Origin: Protula sp. h YS-2021
Taxonomy: Eukaryota; Annelida; Polychaeta; Sabellida; Serpulidae
Direction of reading: 5' to 3'
Length of the DNA: 64,000 bases
Assembly: GCA_949752745.1 (NCBI GenBank)
Contig: OX457025.1
Coordinates: 99,621,587-99,685,586 of the forward strand
The notes under the pieces were generated by a model. That model did not search any database, had not been told where the DNA came from, and worked only from the letters and a program-made list of their open reading frames with translations. The translations under genes and the position numbers were made by a program. Shown here piece after piece: positions 1 through 12,285 of this stretch (position 1 is the first letter of the stretch; the number at the start of each line of letters is the position of its first letter).

Positions 1-790
1 TGCTTGTATGTCATTGTTACGTCACAGTGCTAAGTCATGTAGCATTATGACGTCACTGTTGGTAGTTTTAGCCATATATACAGAACATATGTGTGTTGTA
101 TTGTGACGAACATACGAAGTGATCCCGCGATCCGGGTGACGTGAGGTGACGTCACTTTGTTATCTATGACATTTGTTATCTACTACGTTATTCTGTTATC
201 CATTTTTAGTAATGACAGGGTGTATCTTTTTAAAACCATTCCTCTCACTTTTTTAAATGTCTAACATTTTAGCTTTGAACGTGTTTGCTCATCCAGTACT
301 CTCTCTGTCTATCTGTCTATCTGTCTGGCTCGTATCTTTTAAAATCCGTATCTGATAAGAGGATCGGCCGTCTTACTTGCTTCGTTATATGCGTAGTTAG
401 TTCTCTTTGCTCCCTTCTATTCTCCCTCCCCCCCCCCCCCCTCCAGCCTCCCCCCAACCCCTACATACCAGACCCGTCCCTGAGTGAATGTACACCGATC
501 ACAGGAGATGTTTGTTTTGTTTCCCTCCAAGCCGTTAAGTCCGCCTCCCCCCCTCCCCCCTCCCCCAACCCAGTGGCCCAAGCCCAGGCATTGATTTAGA
601 AAGTTGTCTATGTTGCGGCCCGGGGACGCGCCAGTCGGAACTCAGAACAAAAACCTCTTCTTGCGTTTAAAATTCTTCTGTAGAACAAAATGAAGCCGGC
701 CACTAAAAGGATGATTGATTGATTGATTGATTCACAGTCCATGTTGAGTGGGGCCTCGTGGCCAGGGCCAGGTGACAGTCTGGTACTTTG
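1..790. other. Non-coding stretch with C-rich tracts
   Basis: I see no gene here. The stretch holds two pyrimidine/C-rich runs (about 420-465 and 541-570) and a short (GATT)n run near 711-733. The open frame over 285-599 has no recognisable domain and is kept open by the C-rich runs. Confidence 0.5.
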
Positions 791-796
791 TGTTAT

Positions 797-1200
797 CGTG
801 ACGGGTTTCCGGAGTGTGACAGGCCACTGGTGTGATTCCGGAGTGTGACAGGCTACCGGTATGACTCCGGAATGTGACAGACCAGATGTGACCCCATAGT
901 GTGCAGACAATCGTTGTGACCCCGGAGTGTGACAGATCACCGGTGTGACCCCGGAATGTGACAGATCACCGGTGTGACCCCGTAGTGTGACAGATCTCCG
1001 GTGTGACCCCGTAGTGTGACCGGCAACCGGTGTGACCCCGCAGTGTTACAAACAACCGGTGTGACCCCGGAGTATGACAAATCACCAGTGTGACCCCGGA
1101 GTGTGACAAACAACCGGTGTGACCCCGTAGTGTGACAAACAACCGGTGTGACCCCGGAGTGTGACAGACAACCGGTGTGACCCCGGAGTGTGACAGACTA
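797..1200. repeat. 29-bp minisatellite (about 14 copies)
   Basis: A 29-bp unit recurs in the form GGTGTGACCCCGGAGTGTGA plus a variable acagacaac/acagatcac tail. Copies differ by a few substitutions (ccgtag, ccgcag, ccggag). Both strands stay partly open because of the repetition; nothing suggests coding. Confidence 0.85.
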
Positions 1201-1956
1201 CCATTGCAGTACCCGTCAAGTCCTTTATTAGCAAACCAGAAGACGAAGGCTTATTCTCACAGACCAAATACGCTAAGCTTTGGTTATCGGAACAAGGTAC
1301 TGGGGGATTCGTAAACCACAAAATGGGAATTGATTCATACTATATTTTTATTCACACAAAATCATTAGGAGGATTCCAGCTCTGAGGCCATTTTCTGTCC
1401 AGCTGTAAAATCAGATGGGGGATATGACAAAGGCTTTTTTGAGCCAATGTCAGCAAAAAGTGAGATCGACTTTTGACCGTAGTTCCAACAGTTTTGGGAT
1501 GGACATCTCCATATTAGACCAAAAGTTGATACTCCCATCAGGTTTTGAAATTAATTGATGTCCCAACAAATCTGCATTTTTCATGAATTTTTAGCAAGTT
1601 TTTAAAATGATTTTGTATATGGTGAAAAAATATATTTCAGAAGGTCTCTGCTCCCAAGGCCTTTGAGCGGATGGACTCGACACTTCACGGGAATGTTTTT
1701 CGTTTTGTTTGGTACGCGACTTGGGCTTTCCTTAACGATTCTCTTATTTCATTATTCTGATATAAGAAACTAAGGCCAGTGTTCATCCCATCAAACATCG
1801 AGTTATTGGGAATGCACTGTACTTAATGTTTCTGTTCAAGCCAACTAGAATGGCCAGTGAACCTAGCAACGGGTGTCCCTTAAACACGGAATTGTATTAA
1901 TGTCTTTCCAGTTTTCTGTGGTCTACAGAATAAAGCCGTTTTCGCATCACCTATCA

Positions 1957-2205
1957 CATTACGTTATGTTTCACATCATATGTCATGTCACATATTATGT
2001 CACATCACATGTCACGTTACATGTCATGTCACATCACCTGTCATATCACATATGTCAGATCACATGTCATATCACATTATATGTCAGATCATATGTCATA
2101 TCACATATTATGTCACATCACATGTCACGTCACATGTCACATCACGTATCATGTCACATCACATGTCACGTCACGTGTCACGTCACATGCCACATCATAT
2201 ACATG
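1957..2205. repeat. Degenerate ATGTCACATC-type tandem repeat
   Basis: Short units of about 10 bp (cacatcacatgt, catatcacatgt, cacgtcacatgt) repeat through this block. All three forward frames translate to His/Ser/Thr-rich nonsense, which reflects the repeat and not a gene. Confidence 0.8.
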
Positions 2206-2566
2206 AGAACTGTTTGCTTTTTCAGCTGTTTCCGCTATTTTGGGCTACAATTTTGTGATCTCCGAGATCGATGCAAATCCGTTGAGATCTCAAAATGCAC
2301 TTCGTAGGGGGTAAGGGAAGGGGGGCGAGGGAGGGGTCGATGGACTGATACTGAGGCTAACCTGAGCAGTATTTTGACAATTTAGCCAATTAAAATCATG
2401 CTATAATTGTTGCTTACATAGTGCCAAAACAGCTGTAAATACTCTCATTGAAGTCGTAAAACTACGGAATTTTCCTGAGAGGGGAAGTCCCAGGACCCGC
2501 CTCTAATGCTTTGTCGTGCCTTCGTCGCTTAATAAACATTTCTGCTTTTTTAGACCCCGCTTGTTC

Positions 2567-2722
2567 TCATGTCATATTACATGTTCGCATGTCACATCAC
2601 ATGTTCGCATGTCACATCGCATTTCACATCACATGTTCGCATATCACATCACATGTTCGCATGTCACATCACATGTTTGCATGTCACATCACATGTTCGC
2701 ATGTCACATCACATGTTATGAC
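2567..2722. repeat. 20-bp minisatellite
   Basis: The unit ATGTTCGCATGTCACATCAC recurs about seven times. It is related in composition to the repeat at 1957-2205, so both probably grew from the same seed. A long poly-T tract follows at 2849-2879. Confidence 0.85.
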
Positions 2723-2845
2723 ACATGTCCATTGAAATACTGCTTCCGCTTCCGCTTTCGTTTACAGGTGTTTCTTTTACTTTCGCTGAGTGGTAACCGG
2801 ACCAGAGTTCTAAGGATTAAATCTGCGAAAAAATGCTTTTTTTAT

Positions 2846-2880
<35 letters not shown>

Positions 2881-2939
2881 AATTTTTAATGGCCTGGCTT
2901 GATTTTTTTGTTTTTTTTTTGTTTGTTTTTTTTTGCTGA

Positions 2940-4100
2940 CGTCAGTTGGGATATTCGCCACGGCGGACCTTGTTATTATTAGTAGTGCAGAGCTCCTTTT
3001 TTAGATGTTGCCAGGAATTATTGGCGGATATTTAGCGAGCAAGAAAACAGCAAAAGTTGCCACTTAGCAGCAAAGTAAAAGATATATTGGCACTTACTGA
3101 AGGAAGTGGCTTCTGTTTTGGGTAGTATTTGGGTTTTTCATGTTAAATTTAGAAAGTTTAAAAGAGCACTGAGCGTATAAGGTTAAGTTGTTACACGAGA
3201 ACGAGGCAGCAAGTCATTCATTGGCCACTGACCCGCCAGCCAATCACTGACTCGCTTCCTTTGTTCCAGTTTACAACCGCCTTGTTTCATACCACAGACG
3301 ACTGACTGATTTTAAATATCACGCTGCAGACACAAGCGGCTGTACCGCGGTCGATTTATCACTTCCAGACGCCTCGCTTATTCACGTTGAATGGGTATTC
3401 ATAAGCAACTCACAGAAAGGGACTGACCTTTCTTCAAACGTTTGACGTAGGATAAGCACTGCATCCTACGGAACGAAAATTTACATGTACAGGGGGGAAA
3501 AACTACAACCACATAGTGAGGAAAAGAGCCCATTTAAACACGATACTCCGAGGTCCGAAAGTAGTGTGGCGTTCGTTTAAATGCCATTGAAAAAATGAAC
3601 CGCAGTCTGGATAACATTCTTTATCTTTGGCGCTGCTCCCCGCGTTTCAGACAGATTTTTTTTTTTTTTTTTTTTGGGGGGGGGGGGGAGTAAGTACTAC
3701 CAGTTATGGTCCACTTAGTTCAGATATGTTCCGAACGAACCCCTTTTCCAGACAGCTATGCATTTGTAAGGAGCGTCATTCTGAATAGGCCTCGAATTCT
3801 TGATGGTTTCTAGCAGTTTGTCCCCAGTTGATTGAACTCTTCAAATCTTTCGAAGAATTGTGCCAACGCAGAATTCAAAATGGCGGATGAACAGGTGGCA
3901 ATACTGCTTCTGTGATTGCCTGTCTGGCCGCCTCCCCCCACCCCCACCCCCCCACACCCCGAGCTGCGGGCCTGAACGGTCACAATAGGGAGTGATCTGA
4001 GCTACCACGTCAGTTTGTGTGAATCGTCATTCTTGGCCCGTGGTGGCGCGAGCATATGTGGGTTTGTGATGTCTCATTTAGTCCCATCCAGTGCTTACGT
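2940..4100. other. Unannotated stretch, no gene seen
   Basis: I see no supported gene. It contains a T-run followed by a G-run (about 3657-3688) and a C-rich tract (about 3931-3960). Confidence 0.4.
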
Positions 4101-4127
4101 CACTTGTACTTAGATCGCCTAAGAACA

Positions 4128-4206
4128 TAGTGCTTAGCGCAGTGACGTAGTGCTTAGCGTGGTGACGTAGTGCTTAGCGTGGTGACGTAGTGCTTAGCGT
4201 AGTAAC
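4128..4206. repeat. 20-bp tandem repeat (4 copies)
   Basis: The unit acgtagtgcttagcgtggtg is repeated four times with one or two substitutions. Confidence 0.8.
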
Positions 4207-4369
4207 GGATGGTTTTAGATCAGGCGTGGGCCGTATTCACGTCAGCTAGTATTGTCAGTGAAATTTTGTTCTAAACGTGCACAGAATTAAACTTTTTTGT
4301 GATTCTGAATTCAGAAAATGTATTTGATTGTTTTTTATATCTATAAAACGAAGACTGTACAGATCCGTG

Positions 4370-4765
4370 TGCACCGAGTGACAGTATGAACATTCACGAG
4401 TACATTGTGACAAAATGCATGTTACAGCAGCACCTGGCGACAGTGCACGTCTTTCTTGGAACATTAAGTGACAGTTTGCCACTTTCACGAGCACTTTGTG
4501 ACGTATACAACTTCGTGAGCACTTTGTTACAAAATATATTTGATGAGCACTTTGTTACATATACATATTTCACAAGCACGTAGTAACAGCATAACCTTCA
4601 CGAGCACTCCGTGACAGTGTACAACTTTCACGAGCACTTTGTGATACTATAAAACTTTCTGGAGTATTTGTGACATATAAATCTTTCACGAGCTCTTTGT
4701 GACAGTGTGACACTTTCACGAGCACTCCGTGACAGTGTAACACTTTCACGAGCACTTTATGGGAT
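4370..4765. repeat. Degenerate minisatellite, about 30-35 bp
   Basis: The motif TTCACGAGCACTTTGTGACA recurs about a dozen times with variable spacers. It accounts for the overlapping short open frames on both strands in this block. Confidence 0.75.
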
Positions 4766-5269
4766 TCTGTTCTTGTTCAAACCTCAGTCCTGCGCGAAAC
4801 CTTACATGTGTTCATTATGAATGTGCACTTACTCCAGTGCACGTTGAGTGATATGCCTGTTAAAAATTGCTTCAGTTACCGGCACCTATTCTCTTCCACA
4901 GAGCAGAGCGTGTAGATTTTTTAAATTTTTTTATGCAACTTATTTTGTTTTAGCTCGAACCTATACATCTTTCTTTAGAAGACATTCAGCTAAAACAAGC
5001 GACAAGCCGTATAAGAGGGCATCATGTTGACGTGTAACAGCACATTCATTACAACAAAACAAAACAAAAAGAAAGAAAAACATGTAAACGGTCAAAGACT
5101 AGATTTGTTACGGATATTTCAGCGAGAGCTTTGACAATGGGACACGCTGACATTTCTCACTGTTTGTTCACTTTTCTTACATTCCTTTTCTTCCTGTAAA
5201 TAGGCCAAGTCTTGGTAAAACGTAGTTCCTTTCATGTAGCTTGTGGCAGAGTTACGCGCAGTGCTTGGC

Positions 5270-5452
5270 TGTATGTGTGTATATATATGTGTTGCGTGTA
5301 TGAGTAGGTATGTGTGCCTGTATGTGTGTACGTGTGTGTGTGTACACGTTGTATGTGTGTGTGTGCGCGTGTACGTGTTTATATGAGTACGTGTGTGTGT
5401 GTGTGTACGTATGTATGTGTGTATTGGTATGCGTGTTACCGGTGTGTTTTGT
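5270..5452. repeat. TG-rich microsatellite
   Basis: An imperfect (TG)n / (TGTGTACG)n array. Frames on both strands (Cys/Val on plus, Thr/His on minus) are open only because of the dinucleotide repeat. Confidence 0.9.
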
Positions 5453-5819
5453 GCGTGTGCTTTTTCCTTTTGTATTGCAGTGTGTTTCCCGAGCGTGTCA
5501 GAAAGCTCGATGCCATGGTCTAAAAGCCGACCAAGGAAAGTGTCACGTGATAATGTGGTGACCAGCTTAGAAAAAAAACCGTCGTTATAACACAGAAGTT
5601 GTTTCATGGGTTAACTTTTGTTTCCGTATGTTCTTCACAAATGCATCGCTGGGACGGGTTGGGGGGGGTGGGGGGGTGGGGATGGGGGTTGTTGTGTTGC
5701 TTGTTCACACGTTAGATCGAAGTAACTTGGTAAACCAGCCCACCCTCACCCGACCCGACCCCACCCCCCCCCCACACCCCGTCCTCTCTACGGCCAGATT
5801 GGGCCAGTTTCACTGACAA

Positions 5820-7160
5820 TTTAATCAGGACGGATGAGACATTCTCGCTTGGCTGTATTTCTGTCTTACTGCCACATACCTGTATTATCCTCGAGATTAC
5901 ATTGATGACATAAACATAATAAACAAACAAAAAGAGCTCTATCGGAAGCTTGGTGTGCATAAGTCGTCTGTTGATCAGTGCCAAAACTTCAATTCCTGTT
6001 ATAAACAAGTAAAACCAGTACAAAAAATAAACGAAAGGTGATTTTAAAATGTTTGAAATTATTGGGAATAGCAGCTTTTGTCACATGATATGAATGCTGT
6101 ACTCTCATTGGTCAATTCCCAAAGTCAGTCATTTTTTTAAAGTCTATCTTCACATCGCAACAGTCTATGAGATATTGTAGTTATTTGAAAACAAAACGCC
6201 AATTAAGTCATGTCAAAATGTTGATTTATTTGGAGTCAAAGTGAAGATATTATTGGCCAGTTGCCAAAACGGTGACTTAAAGGTCAACGCTTTCTTACTG
6301 GTCAATAAAGCTTCATGTTGACCCAGAATAAGTTTAGTATCTGTCAAAAGTTCTTCGTGCTTTCGCAGTAAAAACTGCTAAGGTTGTCCTCATAGGATAT
6401 TCTTACGCAAAATTTAGGTGTGATTGTTTTTTGTTTTTTTTTTTTCTTTTTTTTTAAAGAAATATTTCACATCGTTAGTCTTCATAGAAATAACCAGAAT
6501 TTTACAAACTTTTACTGATATTCCAGTGCTGATTTCAAATGTTGAGCAAGAACTATTTTATTTCATGTTTTTGTTGTCATGCGTAAGAATATAACTGCTG
6601 TCCTGAGCGTATATTTTGTAAATCGGAATGATGATATTTTTCTTTTGAATGGCTGTTGAATCATTTTTTATCGTGTTCACTTCTGTTCCATTTAGATCAA
6701 GTTCATTGTGAGACCAATGTTTTGGTAATGATAATGATAATGCAAACGACAGTGACATTATATGCACAAGAGTACGCTCTTTTCGGATGTTTTTTTTTTT
6801 TTTTTTTTTGTTTTTTTCTCGCTCACAAAATGGCGTAGTTGTCTAGTTGTACGACGTAGTCCTTTTCTCATGTGAAATTTCAATGAAATTTTCAAAAACT
6901 CGTTTCGATTTATTTAAAACCCCTTTCTGTTTGTGATTTCATCTTCTTTTTGGGTAGGAGTCAGCCTATATTTATAAGTCACAAAAAAAAATAATTGATC
7001 TTTACGACATAATTGCTTAACTGCACGGGCCAAAAATATAAAATTTTGCTTGTAGGGAGGGAGGAGTTTTCATACATTACACAATGCATTGAATAAAAAA
7101 TATCAATATTTTCAGAACTTTTGTATAGATTTTTCTTCCTTCTGGGTAAATCTTTTTTCA
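5820..7160. other. Unannotated AT-rich stretch
   Basis: No gene recognised. The stretch contains T-runs near 6428-6458 and 6789-6810 and is otherwise unremarkable by eye. Confidence 0.4.
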
Positions 7161-7169
7161 CTGCAAAAT

Positions 7170-7290
7170 TTTAAACACTCGGTAGGCCGGTCGGTTTTTA
7201 CTCGGAATGTTTTAGACCCGACCGGGTCACTGCTTTTTTTATTTGCGATTTCAGTGACCCGGCCGGGGTAATAGAAACAAGGTTATTTTT
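7170..7290. repeat. Dispersed repeat fragment with GACCCG...CGGGTC hairpin
   Basis: Two arms, GACCCGACCGGGTCACTG near 7215 and CAGTGACCCGGCCGGGGT near 7252, are inverted complements around an AT-rich spacer. They are followed by agaaacaaggttat. The same arrangement recurs near 44386-44450 and 46090-46150, so this is a dispersed repeat family and not local structure alone. Confidence 0.6.
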
Positions 7291-7299
7291 TTCCTCGCC

Positions 7300-8450
7300 T
7301 AACCGCTTGCTTGATTTTGCTTTGAAAATTGGATATACCAGGCATATTCCATGTTAATTTTGATTCCAGGTAAATTGTGACGTTTTAGTCTGAGCGATGC
7401 GATTGGTTGAAATAAATCGCAATGAAATATGCAAAAAAAAAAAAAAGAAAAGAAAAGAAAAACAAGTTTTGTTTCGACAAATATTTGGTTTTTGTCGCAA
7501 TTATATGTGAATCATGCCATGGGAAAATTCGGGGGAAAACTGCTTACAAAGATTAGGGAGCCAGAATTGGGTCTAGAGAATATTTCTGTCAGCAAACTCT
7601 TAACTTTGATCTCACGTCTTTGCTCAGACTGATCGCAGTCAGCGTTTGTTTATTCTGATTCGTTTTACAGTGGCATTGTTCGTTGCGTTGTTGTGTAAAA
7701 AAAAAACAAAAACAAAAAACTTGTATACAGAGCTGTTTCAAACAAAAAATGTGGTAGGATGGCAGACAGATCTCCGCCCAGCCCCCGCCCCGCAATCTTT
7801 CCTCATTCGCACACTATGGTCAATTATTTTTGGCCAAATCCTCCCTCGCCACTTCTCTGCAGGTCCCCTCCCCCCCCCTATGACCCACTCATGGCAACAG
7901 CAGACCTTATTTTATTTCAATCCCGTCCCATTTGGAAAGATCCGCTTCCCGTGTCCTCCCTCTCCCCCCCCTCCCCCCTCCCCCCCCCCCCCCCCGTGCT
8001 CCACATTTTTACATTTCCGTCACATCCGATCCTAAAGCTTACTCCTGGTACAGCTCGTAAGTACCACACAAAATGGCCCTGAATATACGTCAGCCATTTT
8101 GCAATGCCATACATTTTTCCACTTTCGTAATTTTTACTGTAATTGCATGCTTTCTGAAAATGTATTTGGAAAAAAAAATCGCTCTTTATTCCCAGTAGGT
8201 TCCCTTGTAGAATAGGTTTGTCCAAGCTTCTTCACACCTGACTCCCTATTTTGTTATTCAACGCACAGACGTGGTTAATGCGCATGAAACATAGGGGAAT
8301 ATATTGGCTTCCGGTGGTGTCGTATCTCTTACGTCACAATATTGTTGCGTCGTATTGTATTTTTTTGCGAAAAATCAAGTGCTGAATTTATTTTATTTTG
8401 TGATTTGCGAGGCTCTGTATATTTTGTGTTCTTAAAACTGAAGTACTTTG
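7300..8450. other. Unannotated stretch with long C-tract
   Basis: No gene recognised. It contains A-rich runs (7431-7462) and a C-rich region, mostly C from about 7960 to 7996. Confidence 0.4.
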
Positions 8451-8454
8451 TGTG

Positions 8455-8995
8455 GTGTACTCATAGCATACTGTTTGTCATGTCCCACCAGGGTACGTAA
8501 AATGACACCCGAGTACCTGGGTATTATCTGGGTACTTTGTGTCATGTCCCGCCAGGGTGCTTAATGTGGCACCCAAGTACCTGAGTATTATCCAGGTTCT
8601 TTGTGTCATGTCCCAGCAGGGTGCCTAATGTGGCACCCGAGTACCTGAGTATTATCTAGGTACTTTGTGTCATGTCCCGCCAGGGTACCTAATGTAGCAC
8701 CCGAGTACCCGAGCATTATCTAGGTACTTTGTGTCATGTACCGTCAAGTTACTTAATGTGTCACCTTGGTACCCGAGTATCATCTAGCTACCTTGTATCG
8801 CATAACGTCAGGGTACCTGATGTGTCACCCGAATACCCGAGTATCGTCTAGGTACCTAGTGTCATGTACCGTCAGGGTATCTTGCCCTTTGTACTGTTGT
8901 GGTACCTTCTGTTATGTACCAGTGGTGTATCTTGTGTCATATACTGCCAGGATACCTTGCGTACCGCCATGGTACATTATGTTATGTACCATTAG
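8455..8995. repeat. 64-bp minisatellite
   Basis: The unit starts tactttgtgtcatgtcccgc, continues through a caccc-gagtacc core and ends with gagtattatctagg. The tttgtgtcatg landmark recurs 64 bp apart (8536 and 8600). About eight copies; the last ones (from about 8880) are shorter and diverged. Confidence 0.85.
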
Positions 8996-9351
8996 GTATC
9001 TTACATTATTATTACTATTATGTAATCAAATGCAAACAACAAAATAAAATGCTGTAAACTTGTATCTAGCCTTTGATTTATGGTGGTAGTTTAGTCTCGT
9101 GCCGGATCTTTACCTCGGACCGCTCCAGTAGTTGAGAAACGAGAGAATCACTGCACGAGAGAATCACTGCACTTTGTGACGTCATACTGTCTAGACCCCC
9201 CCCCCCCCCCCCCTAGGCGGCATAACCCTAAGTCACCAGTCATTCATCATGACGTCATTAGTCACGTGACCTGTCAATCATCATTGGTCACATGACCTGT
9301 CAATCATGTATCATGTATATGATGACTATTTTCCCGATCATTAACCTTCTG

Positions 9352-9436
9352 GCCTGAATGGCTCAGTTGGTAGAGCAGAGGACCCGAAAGCGGAAGCATG
9401 ATCTGAAGGTCGTTGGTTCGAACCCGCCCTCCGGCA
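9352..9436 (+). repeat. tRNA-like sequence (probable tRNA-derived SINE head), copy 1
   Basis: It has a polymerase III A-box-like TGGCTCAGTTGG and a canonical B-box GGTTCGAACCC. A seven-base acceptor arm can be drawn (GCCTGAA against a CTCCGGC-like 3' side) with a mismatch. The T stem also has a mismatch and no standard anticodon arm can be drawn, so a functional tRNA is unlikely. A tRNA-derived SINE head or decayed tRNA is the better call. There is no T-run terminator directly after it. Confidence 0.65.
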
Positions 9437-9589
9437 TCACTTTCACTTTCTGTCTATCATATTATTTGGGTTCTCAAAGTGAGTCATTAGTCACGTGACC
9501 TGTCAATCATGTGTCACGTGACGTATCAATCATGTTTCATGTGACCCTAACTGCATATGAGGACTATTTTCCCGATCATTAACCTTCTG

Positions 9590-9668
9590 GCCTGAATGGC
9601 TCAGTTGGTAGAGCATAGGACCCGTAAGCATGATATGAAGGTCGGTGGATCGAACCCGCAATCGGGCA
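9590..9668 (+). repeat. tRNA-like sequence, copy 2 (more degenerate)
   Basis: Same head as the copy 238 bp upstream, with the A-box intact. The B-box has changed (GGATCGAACCC) and several bases are missing in the anticodon region. Inferred to be a non-functional duplicate. Confidence 0.6.
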
Positions 9669-9684
9669 TCACTTTCATATCATG

Positions 9685-9885
9685 GGGACCCCCCCCCCCC
9701 TCGGGACATAATATGTACCGACCCCCCCCCCCCGGTCCTCCATGTGACGACTTCCATCATCTGTCTATCATACCATGGGGACCCCCCCCCCGGGTCCTCC
9801 ATGTGACGACTTCCATCTTCTGTCTATCATACCATGGGGACCCCCCCCGGGTTCTCAATCTGAGGACCCCCCCCCCCTAGGATTC
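9685..9885. repeat. About 60-bp repeat with C-homopolymer runs
   Basis: The unit ccatgggga-C(n)-gggtcctccatgtgacgac-ttccat-ctgtctatcata is repeated about three times, with C-runs of 8-11. C-run lengths should be treated as uncertain. Confidence 0.75.
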
Positions 9886-9984
9886 AACATTCCTATAGGA
9901 GCCCATTGTGTGTGCACATATGCATCATTCATTCTCTGGCTGCCGTTGGATACACATGAAAAAAGTGAAAACAGTTGCTCTTAC

Positions 9985-10068
9985 CGGTTGTGCTGTGCTG
10001 TGCTGTGCTGTTGGATACACATGTGAAAACAGTTGCTCTTACCTGTTGTGCTGTGGTGTGCTGTTGGA
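9985..10068. repeat. Short direct repeat around ctgtgctgtg
   Basis: The segment ggatacacatg...aaaacagttgctcttacc-ggttgtgctgtg is present twice (from about 9950 and 10013), each copy carrying a small ctgtg array. Confidence 0.7.
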
Positions 10069-10179
10069 GAACAAGTGAAGGATAGACTTAAGAGACGAAG
10101 TGAAACATTGACTAGTCTTTGGAAAAAAGAATTGAAACATTGGTTCTTCTTTGGAAAAGGGAAGTGAAAGACTGGTTAT

Positions 10180-10379
10180 NNNNNNNNNNNNNNNNNNNNN
10201 NNNNNNNNNNNNNNNNNNNNNNNNNNNNNNNNNNNNNNNNNNNNNNNNNNNNNNNNNNNNNNNNNNNNNNNNNNNNNNNNNNNNNNNNNNNNNNNNNNNN
10301 NNNNNNNNNNNNNNNNNNNNNNNNNNNNNNNNNNNNNNNNNNNNNNNNNNNNNNNNNNNNNNNNNNNNNNNNNNNNNNN
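10180..10379. other. Assembly gap (200 N)
   Basis: Exactly 200 N characters, so this is a scaffold gap. Frames drawn across it are meaningless, and real length is unknown. Confidence 0.99.
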
Positions 10380-11097
10380 TAGTATTACATAAATGAAGCG
10401 AAAGTAACTGGACTGAGATGAAGGGTTCACATGGAACTGTCTTTGAAGCCTCCCAGTATGTCTTTAAAATATGTTACAACTTCATTTCGGAATCAATTTA
10501 TTAACAATATATCAATTTCAACCGTGTAAACCTGACAAATATTCTTGCATTAAATAACTGTTTCTTTTATGGTTATTCACCGACGCTTTTTCAAAAGTGA
10601 AAAGGAACTTGAAGGCATTCCGCCTGTGAAATGAAAGCAAAAAAGGGAAAGAAAATATGTGGAGAAAAAAAAACGCGTTCTTGTCGCGTTGAACGTGACA
10701 CCCCCCCCCCCCCCCCCCGGGACGATCCAACAAAACCAGCCAATCATTTCTTTGAGATTTCGGCCATTTTTTAAGGGAGAGGAGTGGCTAGCTGTCCGAT
10801 ACAGGAGCATGTAACGTTGTGGCATCAGAATCGAAAATATAAAACAATTCAATATGACGAATCCAATTTAAAATTTCGGATTTCTCAGCCATTACACCAA
10901 TGCCCTAGGAATTGCAAGAAATCCCCAATCAGGCCGACTCTATGTGACGCAAGCAGCACTGAGCGTCGCACAGATGTGATGCCATCAAAGTATAAGCCCT
11001 TCAGCCACATTGTTCCAAATCCAGGTGATTTATTTTTCAAATATTAGAGCCGACCTTTTTCCTCTCCCAATCACCAGCGATATTTATAGAAAAATTT

Positions 11098-11375
11098 ACC
11101 AGTAGAGGACCACGGACCACTTTCCCAGCAGAGGACCACATTCCCAACAAGGACCACACTTCCAGTCAAGACTTCTTTCCCAGTAAGGACCACATTCCCA
11201 GAGTGGACCAATCCCCCCGCTGAAGACCAGTTTCCTAGTGAAGACCACCTTCCCAGTGAGGACCACATTCCCAGTCAAGACCACCTTCCCAGTGAGCACC
11301 ACATTCCCAGTCAAGACCACCTTCCCAGTGAGCACCACTTTCCTTGCAAGGGCCACTTTCCCAGTGAAGAGTGAG
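11098..11375. repeat. About 18-20-bp minisatellite (gaccacnttcccagt)
   Basis: Repeats of the form gaccaccttcccagtgag / gaccacattcccagtcaa run through the block. The reverse strand reads as a Val/Leu/Thr-rich repeat (VLTGKV) only because of this periodicity. Confidence 0.85.
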
Positions 11376-11849
11376 CACCACAGCTGTAATCATTATCCAT
11401 CATTTTAATTCAACTTTTTTAACACCTGTCCCGTCGGACAGGAAGGTTAAAGATCTGAACGTGGCACACTCTTTGCCTGTCCGACCACCTAGCCCATCTA
11501 TCTACCTGCCCCCCCCCCCCCGTCCGCCCCCTCCCCCATTTTCTAATCACCTGGGAAGTAACACGAACTGGAAATTATTTTAACAAAATGGTGCTCAAAT
11601 CATGGCTCTTATTCTTCGCGAAAACGTCACCAAGACTCTCTTCTACACAGACATTACATGCCAGTGCATCATTTGTGAGCCGTCCCCATGTCCTCACTCC
11701 CCTACAAGCACCAGACCGTCGATACCTGCCCGACCCTAGCTTTTACCTGCCCGGGCGAGTCGCGCAAGAGTTAATGCAAAACCCTGTAACCACTACCAGC
11801 ATATCCAAGGACATGACCCAGCCGACTGTTAGGCCAAAAATGAAGAACT

Positions 11850-12285
11850 TTGTTTCTGAACGCAACTTTTTCATAATTTTAATACACAAAAACGAGTTTT
11901 CCCTTGTGGAAGCTACCCGAAAAAGGGTGTCGGAGAGATTGGGTTTTGACGATTCACGTATTTACCGACATTTACACAATTTTACAAAATTTTTAAAATT
12001 CCACCATTTTGGCATTTTAAAAATGGGTCAAAACGGTAACAAAAAGTGCCGCCATGTTGTCAGTGTTTCGTCAATCGTCAAAAAAAGTAATAGCCAGGTG
12101 GGGGACCACCCAGGGAACATTCCTGCGTAACATCAAAACGATTGGAGCAAAACTGTAGGAGGAGTAGCATTTTAAAGAAAAAGTTTCACATGCGTACATA
12201 CATTCAAGCCCCCCCCCCCCCTATAGTGATACGACTAACCCAGTCCGACAAAGTCGGCTGCGTTAAAGAACAACTCGCTCGCTGG
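11850..12285 (+). mobile_element. Helitron-like / satellite-core element fragment
   Basis: This block shares long similarity with 52080-52545: ccgccat-ttcgtcaattgtca, agtaatagc-aggtgggg, cgattggagcaaaactgtag, gtagcattttaaagaaaaag, then a C-run, ctatagtg and cgactaacccagtccgacaa. It ends in a small hairpin (CCGAC-AAA-GTCGG, about 12247-12259). The open frame 11588-12130 lies mostly in this repeat and has no recognisable domain. A decayed non-autonomous element is the best reading; boundaries are unclear. Confidence 0.5.

Larger units (their letters stand above)
9255..9690. repeat. Direct duplication of about 231 bp carrying tRNA-like heads
   Basis: The block beginning attagtcacgtgacctgtca near 9255 recurs near 9486. 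Both copies contain cccgatcattaaccttctgg followed by a tRNA-like segment. Between copies there are small deletions within the tRNA-like part. Confidence 0.8.

Noticed and set aside
9352..9436. Functional tRNA gene
   Set aside because: Acceptor and T stems have mismatches and no standard anticodon arm can be folded.
11588..12130. 180-codon open frame as a possible gene
   Set aside because: Lies largely in a repeat shared with 52.1-52.5 kb and has no recognisable domain.
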